This document shows positions 28,511 to 36,690 of a stretch of DNA of 38,450 bases, in pieces. Position 1 is the first letter of the stretch. Each line of letters opens with the position of its first letter. The DNA comes from an uncultured Lentisphaeria bacterium. GTDB taxonomy: Bacteria > Verrucomicrobiota > Lentisphaeria > Victivallales > UBA1829. Below the pieces are notes generated by a model. It had not been told where the DNA came from and ran no database searches. It saw nothing but the letters and a program-made list of their open reading frames with translations. A program made the translations under genes and the position numbers. Where the stretch lies: positions 1 through 38,450 of the forward strand of contig CAJKAR010000042.1 of NCBI GenBank assembly GCA_905197955.1, read 5' to 3'.

Positions 28511-29668
28511 ATGGGAAATATAGTGGAAGCAGTCGGACTTGTGAAGGAATTCAAGGATTTCTGGAACAGGCCCAAGGCAAAGGCTGTCAACGATATCGAC
28601 TTCGAAGTGCGGGAAGGAGAGGTGCTCGGTTTCCTCGGACCGAACGGTTCCGGAAAATCGACGACGATCAAAATGCTTCTCGGACTTCTGTATCCGACCG
28701 GGGGAAGGTTGACCGTGTTCGGCAAATCCCCGAGAGATGTCGATACCAAGCGCATGATCGGCTATCTTCCGGAAGAGACGTATCTGTACAAATATCTGAC
28801 AGCGGCGGAGACGCTGGATTTCTTCGCCTCCCTGTTCAATCTTTCCGCGAAAGAGCGGCAGGTGAGAACGGAACAGCTGCTTGACATGGTGGGGCTTTCC
28901 CATGCGCGGAACCGTCAGGTCGGCGAGTTTTCCAAGGGAATGGCGCGCCGTATCGGACTGGCTCAGGCGATGATCAACGATCCGTCGTTCCTGATTCTGG
29001 ACGAGCCGACTTCCGGACTCGACCCGATCGGATGCCGTGAAGTCAAGGATCTGATCCGTCTGCTGAAACGCAGAGGGAAAACCGTGATTGTGACAAGTCA
29101 TCTTCTCGGAGATGTCGAGGATGTCTGCGACCGGGTGATTATTCTCTACGGCGGCAAAATTCGCGCGACCGGATCGCTGAATGAACTCCTCACGGTCAAG
29201 GGATCCAGCCGCATTACAACGCCTGATCTCCCGGAAGAGGCCATGTCGCAGATTACGGAGATCCTCAAAAAGAATCTGGATGGCCGTCCGTTTACCATTG
29301 ATCATCCGCGGATGAGTCTGGAGGACTTCTTCCTGGATGTTGTCAACAAGGCGAAACGCGAGAGCGTGGAAACCTCCGGAGCCACCTCCGGCGGAGAAAT
29401 CGCAGAGTATCTTTCCGATTCGGCACCGCAAGTGACCGCAGATGAAAAATTGAACGTCCTTGCCGGAATCAAACCGGAAGAGCCGCCTGTGCAGAAAGTT
29501 GAAAAGGAGCCGGAGCAGGAAATCAACACCGCCAGACTGACCAGCCTCGAAGAAGAGGATAAGCCGGTCGAAAAGACTCCGATCCCGGAAGACGCCGAAG
29601 CAAAGCTGAAGCTCGAGGAAGCCAATAAGAAACTGATGGACATCCTTTCTTCCGGAAAAGAGAAATAA
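28511..29668 (+). CDS. ABC transporter ATP-binding protein with long acidic tail
   Basis: Encodes 385 residues. The ATG at 28511 is chosen because GGGAG lies 10 nt upstream; the ATG at 28502 is only 1 nt from it. The nucleotide-binding domain has Walker A GPNGSGKST (43-51), a Q-loop replaced by a YLPEETYLY segment typical of ABC-2 exporters, the signature EFSKGMARR, Walker B FLILDEPTSGLD and His197 of the switch loop. After about residue 290 a tail rich in Glu, Lys and Pro extends for some 90 residues, longer than in simple ABC ATPases, and may contact a partner. It pairs with the permease gene 16 nt downstream. Confidence 0.92.
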   Translation: MGNIVEAVGLVKEFKDFWNRPKAKAVNDIDFEVREGEVLGFLGPNGSGKSTTIKMLLGLLYPTGGRLTVFGKSPRDVDTKRMIGYLPEETYLYKYLTAAETLDFFASLFNLSAKERQVRTEQLLDMVGLSHARNRQVGEFSKGMARRIGLAQAMINDPSFLILDEPTSGLDPIGCREVKDLIRLLKRRGKTVIVTSHLLGDVEDVCDRVIILYGGKIRATGSLNELLTVKGSSRITTPDLPEEAMSQITEILKKNLDGRPFTIDHPRMSLEDFFLDVVNKAKRESVETSGATSGGEIAEYLSDSAPQVTADEKLNVLAGIKPEEPPVQKVEKEPEQEINTARLTSLEEEDKPVEKTPIPEDAEAKLKLEEANKKLMDILSSGKEK

Positions 29669-29684
29669 TTACGGGGAATCGAAT

Positions 29685-31136
29685 ATGACTTCTTTTCTGG
29701 CCATTGTGAAACTGACATGCAGGAGCGCCGTGCGTTCGCATGTGTTTCAGTTCCTGCTGTTCATCCTGCTGCTGGGAGTGTTCCTTGTTCCGAATACCAT
29801 CAAGGGAGATGGAACGCCGTACAGCTATATGCAGGTTTCTCTGGAATACAGTCTGACGTTTATTACGGTCATGCTGATGCTGTCCGGGGTATGGCTCGGC
29901 TGTCAGACGATGACTGCCGATGTTGAGGACTGTCGTCTGCATCTGATCGTTGTGAAACCGATTTCCCGTTATCTGGTCTGGCTGGGAAAATTGACGGGTG
30001 TTCTCGTGGTGCTCACTTCTCTGCTGATTATTTCCGCAGCGGTGATTTACGGGTTTATTCTCTACCAGTATTCCCGTCAGGATTTCTCGAAAGAGGAACG
30101 GGCCCGCATGGAGAACGAGGTTCTGACCGGTCGGCGAGCCTATCGTCCGGTTTTGCCGAATCTCCAGGAGATTACGATGCAGGTGTTTCAGTCGAAGAAA
30201 AATGCTTCCGGGCAGCTTCTTGCAAATACTTTGACCGGAAACGAACGGGCGAAGGCCATTGATTCCGTTTATCGCGAGGTCGTTGCCTCTCTTGCGGAAA
30301 TCAAGCCGGGGCAGACTCGGATCTGGAACTACGAGGGTCTCCCGGAGAATCTTAAGGAGGACAGCCGTTTCTATGTCCGTTACAAGGCCTATTCCGGTGC
30401 GATTGAGGCAAATCAGAATCAGGAACACGGGTATGGCGCATGGGGAGCGTTGTTCACCTGGATTGAACAGCCCGATCCTAAAAAGCTGAAACCGGGGCAG
30501 AAACCGCCGGAAGCCCAGAAGCGTCAGGCGTTTCTGATGAAGCCGCCGGAACAGATCCTCTGTTCCGCAGTGAATGAATTTGAAATGCCTGCGGCAAGAG
30601 TGATCGTTGACGGGAAAGCCGTGGTCGGATTCCAGAATCTTTCCCAGACAGGGAAGAATCTGTTTATTCAGGTTGCCGATGGTCCTGTCATCTATGTGAA
30701 ATACACCAGTTTTGCGGATAACTATGCACGTGCCGTGTTCATGATCTTCCTTGGAATTGCCACGGTTGTGATTATTTCCGTTTCGGTCTCCTCTTTCCTC
30801 TCCCTGCCGACGGCGATCTTTTTTGCGATTGCCTACATGATGACCGGTGTATTTACTTCTTATCTGATCAGTACCGAAGCAATGTATGGCGGAGTTGCCT
30901 CCATGCCGGCAATGGATTTGTATGGGTATTACATGGGGCGCATTATTGAGATGACAATTATTCCGGTTCAGAAGTTCGGAATTTCAGGCCTTGTCGCCAC
31001 CGGGGAACTGATTGAGTTTGCTACGATCGGTTCTGTTCTGCTGTTCCAGGTGATTCTGAAAGGCATCCCGCTGGCGCTTCTCGGTGCGTGGCTGTACAAT
31101 CGGCGCGAGCTCGCGCTCGCCGCAATCAAGAGGTGA
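29685..31136 (+). CDS. ABC-2 type permease with large extracytoplasmic loop
   Basis: Encodes 483 residues; GGGGA lies 7 nt before the ATG. Three N-terminal helices (about 20-38, 55-76, 100-127) and three C-terminal helices (about 349-372, 374-395, 443-472) frame a soluble region of roughly 215 residues (131-345). The arrangement is that of ABC-2 exporter permeases of the NatB/YhaP type, in which the loop is on the outer face. Together with the ATPase encoded just upstream it should form an exporter or membrane-acting complex. The substrate is unknown. The stop codon is 4 nt from the start of the next gene. Confidence 0.82.
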   Translation: MTSFLAIVKLTCRSAVRSHVFQFLLFILLLGVFLVPNTIKGDGTPYSYMQVSLEYSLTFITVMLMLSGVWLGCQTMTADVEDCRLHLIVVKPISRYLVWLGKLTGVLVVLTSLLIISAAVIYGFILYQYSRQDFSKEERARMENEVLTGRRAYRPVLPNLQEITMQVFQSKKNASGQLLANTLTGNERAKAIDSVYREVVASLAEIKPGQTRIWNYEGLPENLKEDSRFYVRYKAYSGAIEANQNQEHGYGAWGALFTWIEQPDPKKLKPGQKPPEAQKRQAFLMKPPEQILCSAVNEFEMPAARVIVDGKAVVGFQNLSQTGKNLFIQVADGPVIYVKYTSFADNYARAVFMIFLGIATVVIISVSVSSFLSLPTAIFFAIAYMMTGVFTSYLISTEAMYGGVASMPAMDLYGYYMGRIIEMTIIPVQKFGISGLVATGELIEFATIGSVLLFQVILKGIPLALLGAWLYNRRELALAAIKR

Positions 31137-31140
31137 GATA

Positions 31141-32757
31141 ATGTATTTCAGACAATTCAAAATATGGATTCCGGCTCTGGCGGCGCTTGCCCTTCTGGTG
31201 ACGGCGACTGTTTTCGTGCAGGGCCGCCTTGATACCATCGTGAAGGAAGATAAACTGGTCGATGAGGCCAGCATCGAAGGTCTTCCGCCGATGGTCGCAT
31301 TTACAACGGTCGCGCTCGGAGGATTCCGAGGGGTGCTTGCGGATCTGCTCTGGCTGAGAACCACAGGACTGCAGTCGCAGGGCAAGTATTTCGAGATGGT
31401 TCAGCTTGCTTCCTGGATTACGAAACTTCAGCCGAAATTCACAGGGGCAACGGCCTATCTTGCCTGGAACATGGCATACAATATTTCCGTCACGTTCACC
31501 TCTCCGGTTGATCGCTGGAGATGGGTTCAGCGCGGAATCGAACTCATTCGGGATGAAGCGTTGAACTACAATGCCAACGATCCTCTGCTCTACCGGGAAC
31601 TCGGATGGATCTATCAGCATAAGATCGGCAATATGCTCGACGATGCGCAGAAGTACTACAAGTACATGATTGCCAAAGAGATGATGAAGGCGTATGGCGG
31701 CGTTGCCGCTCCCGACTGGGCCGCTCTTGCCGCGGCACCGAAAACCAACGCCGAATTCCGCAAAGCTCATGAAGCGGATACTCTTCTGTGGGAAGAAATC
31801 AGAAAAGCCGGATTCGACGGTCTGGAGTCTCTTTCCAGAAAATTCCGGGAAACGGGATTCCTGCCGGATTCTTTGATTCAGGTTCTGAAACCCGAGACGA
31901 AAGATGCTCTGGATACCTTCCTGCGCGCCAAATGGCTCCGGGAATATTACAAGCTCCGGCCGGAGATCGTGATCCAGATCAACAAGGATTACGGCGAACT
32001 GGACTGGCGCCTTTCCGATTCGTTTGCCATCTACTGGGCAACCCTTGGAATCATGTACAGTCCGAAGCGTGCCAGCATTGACTGCGACCGAATGATTACG
32101 CAGTCGCTGAAGGAGTCCTTTATCGCCGGACGCATCCTGATCCCGGGAAAAGAGGTCACGATGAATTATATGCTCGTGCCGAATCTCGGACTGGCAGACG
32201 CGGTCCGGAAAACGTATCTGGATGCCTATGAGCGCAACCAGACTTCCACATTCAAGGGCGCGCTCGACAACTTCATGAAGGACGCCATTGTGACCCTGTA
32301 CAGTTACGGCCAGTATGGCAAGTCCCGCGAGTATTTCAACATCATGCGCAAGGAGCGCCGCGGCGATCCTAATTACGCTGATTTTGACCGGTTCATTCTC
32401 AAGGAATGGACCGAGGATATCAAGGACGGTAATTATAAACAGGCTCATGATCTGATCAATGGTCTTCTGTTTACAAGCTGTCTGCTTCTCGGCTATGATG
32501 ATCCCGCCGGAGCAAATGCGCATCTTCAGCTTGCAAAGATGGCCTATGCCAAATATTCCCACGAGTACAAGGATTCCAAGGACCGGGTGGGACTGCCGCC
32601 GTTTGATGTCATGAAATCCGAGATCGCACGGGCGTTCATTCAGAACTTCCCGACTCTTGCCGATCGCGTAAAAGCCTATATCACGGTGAACAAGGCCGAA
32701 GCCGAGGCCGCAGGACAGCAGAATCCTGGACAGAATCCGGCAGAAGAGAAAAAATAA
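31141..32757 (+). CDS. Membrane-anchored helical-repeat (TPR-like) protein
   Basis: Encodes 538 residues from the ATG at 31141, with AAGAGGTGA about 6 nt upstream. A single hydrophobic helix (IWIPALAALALLVTATVFV) near residues 9-27 anchors a long, mainly helical body. Segments such as WLRTTGLQSQGKYFEMVQLASWITKLQPKF, DPLLYRELGWIYQHKIGNMLDDAQKYYKY and YSYGQYGKSREYFNIMRKE have the spacing of tetratricopeptide-like repeats but are degenerate. I do not recognise a named family. It probably faces the periplasm and scaffolds protein contacts. As the last gene of the seven-gene operon, 4 nt after the permease, it may be an accessory subunit of the transporter. Confidence 0.75.
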   Translation: MYFRQFKIWIPALAALALLVTATVFVQGRLDTIVKEDKLVDEASIEGLPPMVAFTTVALGGFRGVLADLLWLRTTGLQSQGKYFEMVQLASWITKLQPKFTGATAYLAWNMAYNISVTFTSPVDRWRWVQRGIELIRDEALNYNANDPLLYRELGWIYQHKIGNMLDDAQKYYKYMIAKEMMKAYGGVAAPDWAALAAAPKTNAEFRKAHEADTLLWEEIRKAGFDGLESLSRKFRETGFLPDSLIQVLKPETKDALDTFLRAKWLREYYKLRPEIVIQINKDYGELDWRLSDSFAIYWATLGIMYSPKRASIDCDRMITQSLKESFIAGRILIPGKEVTMNYMLVPNLGLADAVRKTYLDAYERNQTSTFKGALDNFMKDAIVTLYSYGQYGKSREYFNIMRKERRGDPNYADFDRFILKEWTEDIKDGNYKQAHDLINGLLFTSCLLLGYDDPAGANAHLQLAKMAYAKYSHEYKDSKDRVGLPPFDVMKSEIARAFIQNFPTLADRVKAYITVNKAEAEAAGQQNPGQNPAEEKK

Positions 32758-32820
32758 TCATTCTTCTTCTGACGGATGGTCTTCCTCTGAAGTTCTGTTT
32801 CGGGATGTAACGCATCGGAG

Positions 32821-32851
32821 CCGGGAAAATGGATTGGATCTGTTTTCCCGG
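32821..32851. terminator. Hairpin between convergent genes, probable terminator
   Basis: A perfect 9-bp stem CCGGGAAAA/TTTTCCCGG (32821-32829 with 32843-32851, 13-nt loop) lies between the helical-repeat gene and the convergent glycerate kinase gene. The stem itself ends in T/A-rich pairs but no immediate U-run follows on either strand, so termination efficiency is uncertain. Confidence 0.55.
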
Positions 32852-32853
32852 AA

Positions 32854-33969
32854 TCAAAGTTTTTCCGCGAGTTCTTTGGCCGCATCAGAAAGATAGCGGC
32901 CCGCATTTTGTTGAATCTGTTCCAGAGGCGTTCTTTCGGGGGTGGCGGCTTTTATCAGATGGAAATCCGTCGCAAGAATCGCGGGATCGCCTTTGACCGC
33001 ACCGGAAAGCAGAATGCATTTTACATGGTGCTTCCGACAGATTTTAGCAATTTCGGAACACAGTTTTCCATCTTCCGTCTGAGAATCCGTGCAGCCTTCT
33101 CCGGTGATGACATAGTCCATTTCGGAGAGCAGGGATTCGAATCCGGTCAGTTCCATCGCAAGGCGGGCTCCCGATACCGGACGGGCTTTGCAGAATGCCC
33201 GCAATCCCATGCCGAGGCCGCCTGCGGCACCATCGCCGGGATAGTCGGCACGTTCGATCATTCCCTGTCGGATCAGAACGTTCGAGAGAGTTTCCAGATT
33301 GCGTTCCAGAAGCGGAAGCATTTCCGCTGTGGCGCCTTTCTGCGGAGCAAAAACTGCGGAGGCTCCGTGCGGGCCCAGAAGAGGATTGGTGACATCCGAG
33401 GCAATCAGAATCTCGCACTGAAAGAGGGCTGGGCTGACCGCGGAACTGTCGATCCGGGCGATCATTTGCGGCATCGTTCCGTGAAAGCGGGAAAGCGGTT
33501 TGCCGGAGGAGTCGAAAAAACGGTATCCGAGAGCTTCCGCCATTCCGATTCCGCCGTCAACGGTAGCGCTTCCGCCGATCCCGATAATGATGCGTTCCGC
33601 ACCGTCTTTCAATGCCGAGAGAATCAGTTCACCGGTTCCGAATGTGGAGGTCCGCATCGGATTCAGCTCCTCCCGTTTCAGGAGAGACATGCCCGAAGCT
33701 GACGACATTTCAAGAATCGCTGTTTCCCCTGCGATCCCGTAGATTGCGGAAACCGGACGGCCGAGCGGATCGTTTACCCGAACCGACTTCCATCTCCCGT
33801 TCAATGCACGAGTCAGAGCGGCAACGGTTCCCTCTCCGCCGTCGGCAAGGGGCAGACACCGAATCTCCGCATCGGGCAGAACCGAGGAAATGGCTTCTTT
33901 TTCAATTTCGGCAGCCTGCTCCGCCGTAAGAGTTCCTTTGAATTTGTCGGGAGCAAGCAGCAGCTTCAT
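32854..33969 (-). CDS. glxK: Glycerate kinase
   Basis: Encodes 371 residues of the glycerate kinase type 1 family (GarK/GlxK). Hallmarks are the N-terminal LLLAPDKFKGTLTAEQAA, LADGGEGT, IGIGGSATVDGG, and near the C-terminus MDYVITGEGCTDSQTEDGK. The enzyme phosphorylates D-glycerate, in most members at position 2, feeding glycolysis. Its ATG overlaps the stop codon of the alcohol dehydrogenase gene by 4 bp, so the two are translationally coupled and likely act in one pathway for a C3 acid or its semialdehyde. Length is normal and no key motif is missing. Confidence 0.93.
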   Translation of the reverse strand: MKLLLAPDKFKGTLTAEQAAEIEKEAISSVLPDAEIRCLPLADGGEGTVAALTRALNGRWKSVRVNDPLGRPVSAIYGIAGETAILEMSSASGMSLLKREELNPMRTSTFGTGELILSALKDGAERIIIGIGGSATVDGGIGMAEALGYRFFDSSGKPLSRFHGTMPQMIARIDSSAVSPALFQCEILIASDVTNPLLGPHGASAVFAPQKGATAEMLPLLERNLETLSNVLIRQGMIERADYPGDGAAGGLGMGLRAFCKARPVSGARLAMELTGFESLLSEMDYVITGEGCTDSQTEDGKLCSEIAKICRKHHVKCILLSGAVKGDPAILATDFHLIKAATPERTPLEQIQQNAGRYLSDAAKELAEKL

Positions 33970-35186
33970 TTTGTCCAGGCACCGTCAAGCACTTCATGGA
34001 AGACTGTGTTGCATTCTTCCGCACGGATTTTCCTGGGGGCGCTTTCCAGTTTCACCGGATTCTGTGCGGCGTCTTCCGCAAGTTTGTCGATCATTTCCGC
34101 TCCGGTCCCCGCCAGCTCGCCGGGATGCACCGTGCCGCCGCAGGATTCGATGAATTTGACATACGATTGTATGACCTCTTCCGGTTCCGTTCCAGGGAAA
34201 ATACCGGAGAGCAGCATGGTCTGCCGCCGAACCTGTTCCTCTTTCAGATAGTATTTCCAGAAGTGCGGCAGAAGAGCCGCAACCGCGGCTCCGTGCGAGG
34301 CTTTGCCGCAGAAAGAGAAACTGAGAAGATGGGGAAGCGCCGTCGGAGACATGCGGATCGACATTCCCGCCAGAGTCGCCGCTGCGGAAAGTTCCGCCCG
34401 TTCCTCTTCATCTTCGGGCACCTTCAGGACTTTCGGGAGCGCCGGAACGATCATCCGGACCGCCTGCACCGCCCATTTTTCAACCTCCGGATGCTGTCTG
34501 CATCCGTTGAAGTTCAGCAGACTCTCAATGGCGTGAACAAGCGCGTCAAATGCCGTTACGCGAGTGAGGTTCGTCGGCGCACTGACCGTAAACACCGGTT
34601 CCACCGCCGCAAACGTCGGAATCACGGCAGGATCGGCAATGAGTTTTTTGATTCCCGTTTTTGCATCAATGATGTTGGAATAACTGGTGACTTCCGATCC
34701 GGTTCCGGCAGTGGTCGGAACTGCAAGAACACGTTTGAATTCTTTGCCGGGGAAGCGGGTGGAGGCAACCTCTTTGCCGAAAAGATCATCGATGTCGATT
34801 CTTGTCTGCCAGGAGAGCAGGGCCACTTTTGCCGCGTCGATCACGCTGCCGCCGCCGACCGCGATGACCGCATCGGGCTGTTCCAGTTCAAGCTGTTCCA
34901 CGATTCTGCGGACACAATCGGTATCCGGTTCGGGAGGCACGTTTTCAAAACGCGGCATATTCAGATCCAGTTTCCCGAACAGCGGAGACTGCAGAAACAT
35001 CCGGAATGCGCCGCAGCGATGGACGGAATCTCCACCCATGACCAGCATGACCGTTTTATATCCGTTGAGCATGACATGTGCCGACAGCTGATCGATTGCG
35101 TCGTGCCCGAACGCGATGATCGTTTCATCGTAGGTATCCATCATGGTTTGAGCGTTGAACAGCGTTTCTGTAATTCCGGTACTCAT
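33966..35186 (-). CDS. Iron-containing alcohol dehydrogenase (group III)
   Basis: Encodes 406 residues from the ATG at 35186, which has AAAGGA 7 nt upstream; an ATG at 35213 would add 9 residues. The nucleotide-binding AVGGGSVIDAAK and PTTAGTGSEVTSY motifs are intact, and the metal site is visible in DALVHAIE (Asp and His), ALPHLL (His) and KASHGAAVAALLPH (His). These enzymes reduce aldehydes or oxidise alcohols with NAD(P)H and usually Fe(II). Coupling to glycerate kinase suggests interconversion of a C3 aldehyde or hydroxy acid. Related members act on lactaldehyde, hydroxybutyrate or phosphonoacetaldehyde-derived substrates, and the true substrate is not identifiable. Confidence 0.9.
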   Translation of the reverse strand: MSTGITETLFNAQTMMDTYDETIIAFGHDAIDQLSAHVMLNGYKTVMLVMGGDSVHRCGAFRMFLQSPLFGKLDLNMPRFENVPPEPDTDCVRRIVEQLELEQPDAVIAVGGGSVIDAAKVALLSWQTRIDIDDLFGKEVASTRFPGKEFKRVLAVPTTAGTGSEVTSYSNIIDAKTGIKKLIADPAVIPTFAAVEPVFTVSAPTNLTRVTAFDALVHAIESLLNFNGCRQHPEVEKWAVQAVRMIVPALPKVLKVPEDEEERAELSAAATLAGMSIRMSPTALPHLLSFSFCGKASHGAAVAALLPHFWKYYLKEEQVRRQTMLLSGIFPGTEPEEVIQSYVKFIESCGGTVHPGELAGTGAEMIDKLAEDAAQNPVKLESAPRKIRAEECNTVFHEVLDGAWTK

Positions 35187-35269
35187 GGCAATTTCCTTTC
35201 CGTTCAAATTCATCGTGAATAAAGGTACAATAAGTTTCTGTTTTTTTCAACTGGAAGAGCCGAATTTTC

Positions 35270-35298
35270 TTGATTTCATTTTTCCCGGGCAATATATT
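35270..35298 (+). promoter_or_regulatory. Promoter of the phosphohexomutase pair
   Basis: TTGATT (35270-35275) and TATATT (35293-35298) are 17 nt apart, placing a start near 35305 and a leader of only about 20 nt. The -35 box is identical to that of rpoD. It lies in the divergent gap shared with the alcohol dehydrogenase gene. Confidence 0.7.
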
Positions 35299-35325
35299 AC
35301 AGAAAAAGGAATGGAACGGATAAAA

Positions 35326-36690
35326 ATGAGATTTCTTCGACTCGGACCTTCGGGGATTCGCGGCGCGGTCGGAACGGCACTGACCTGTCAGCTCGCCATT
35401 CGATACGCATCGGCGTTCGGAACATGGCTGGACGGTGGAACCGTGGGGGTGGCGATCGATTCACGGACCTCTTCGCCAATGTTCAAGGCGGCATGCCTTT
35501 CCGGATTGCTGTCCTGCGGGTGCAACGTGATGGATTTCGGGGTGTGTCCGGCTCCGGTTCTCCATTTTGCTGTTCGGAAACTCGGACTCGACGGCGGACT
35601 CCTGATCGGACCGGGACATCATCAGGCCGGCTGGAATGCGATCGTTCCGTTCTCCTCGCGCGGGTCGTGCCTCTCTCCGATTCAGAGTCAGGAGATGCTG
35701 GATATTTATCACGGCGGAATTTTCTCTTCGGCAAAATGGAACAGAATCGGCAGAATCCTTCCGGCACCGCCTTCCATTCTGGACGAATATGTGGAGGATC
35801 TCGCCGGACTGGTCGATATCGGTGCGATTGCCGATCGCCATTTCCGGGTCGTCATGGATTTCTGCAACGGTTCCGGGAGTGTCCTCCGGGAACGAATCAC
35901 CGATCGCTTCGGTATTGATTCCGTGCCGATCAATGATATCCTTTCAGGATCTCTGCCGCATGATCCTGAACCGAGACCGAGAAGTTCGGCGCAGGTGAAA
36001 TCGATCATGCTTCCGCTGCATGCGGATGCCGGTTTCGTGTTCAGCAGCGATGCAGGACGTGTCGCCATCGTGACCGATACGGGAGAGACGCTTTCCGAGG
36101 AATATACCGTGCCGATCGTGGCGGACAATCTCCTTGCAAAATCTCCGAAAGGGGCCGTGGTAGTGACCAACTGGTGCTCGACAAAAACGCTCGATATGGT
36201 GGTCGCAAGCCACGGAGGCGTGATCTGCAAGGGCCAGACCGGAGAGGCATACACGATTGATCTGATGTTCGAAAAAAATGCAATTCTGGCGGGCGAAGGC
36301 AGCGGAAGTGTGGCTGTCGCCTCCAGCGGAACATACGGATTCGACGGATTCGCGGCAATGATTCTCACTCTCGAATCCATGGCATTGAAACGCAAGCGGT
36401 CCTCGGAGATTGCCGGAGATCTTCCGCGCTGGCACATTACAAAACTTTCGATTCCGTGTCAGTCGTTCAAGGCGTATTCGGCTCTGCGGTCGCTGACGGG
36501 ACTTTTCCCGGATGCCGTCATGACCGAGTGCGACGGCCTCCGATTCGACTGGCCCGATGGATGGGTCCATGTCCGCATGTCAATGACCGAACCGATTCTG
36601 CGAATGATTTTTGAATGGCGTGATCCGAAGGAGGCCGTAAATAAAGTCACACATATCCGGGCAGCGGTGGAAAGGTTGATCGCGCAATGA
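35326..36690 (+). CDS. Phosphohexomutase-like protein lacking catalytic serine and metal ligands
   Basis: Encodes 454 residues from the ATG at 35326 (GGAACGGA 5 nt upstream); the ATG at 35311 abuts its own AAGGA and is unlikely. It has the four-domain phosphoglucomutase/phosphomannomutase fold, seen from LGPSGIRGAVG at the start to the phosphate loop RMSMTEPILRM at the end. The active-site loop reads GPGHHQAGWN, with Gly97 where the phosphorylated Ser should be. The metal loop reads SSDAGR (240-245), keeping the central Asp242 and Arg245 but losing two of three Asp ligands. It is therefore probably a pseudoenzyme. Its stop overlaps the start of an intact paralog by 4 bp. A regulatory or heteromeric role with that paralog is inferred. 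Confidence 0.85.
   Translation: MRFLRLGPSGIRGAVGTALTCQLAIRYASAFGTWLDGGTVGVAIDSRTSSPMFKAACLSGLLSCGCNVMDFGVCPAPVLHFAVRKLGLDGGLLIGPGHHQAGWNAIVPFSSRGSCLSPIQSQEMLDIYHGGIFSSAKWNRIGRILPAPPSILDEYVEDLAGLVDIGAIADRHFRVVMDFCNGSGSVLRERITDRFGIDSVPINDILSGSLPHDPEPRPRSSAQVKSIMLPLHADAGFVFSSDAGRVAIVTDTGETLSEEYTVPIVADNLLAKSPKGAVVVTNWCSTKTLDMVVASHGGVICKGQTGEAYTIDLMFEKNAILAGEGSGSVAVASSGTYGFDGFAAMILTLESMALKRKRSSEIAGDLPRWHITKLSIPCQSFKAYSALRSLTGLFPDAVMTECDGLRFDWPDGWVHVRMSMTEPILRMIFEWRDPKEAVNKVTHIRAAVERLIAQ

Noticed and set aside
26300..29431. Minus-strand open frame of over 1000 codons opposite the P-type ATPase and ABC genes.
   Set aside because: It lies across three well-supported plus-strand genes and its product is low-complexity His/Arg-rich sequence. 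It is an antisense shadow of biased codon use.
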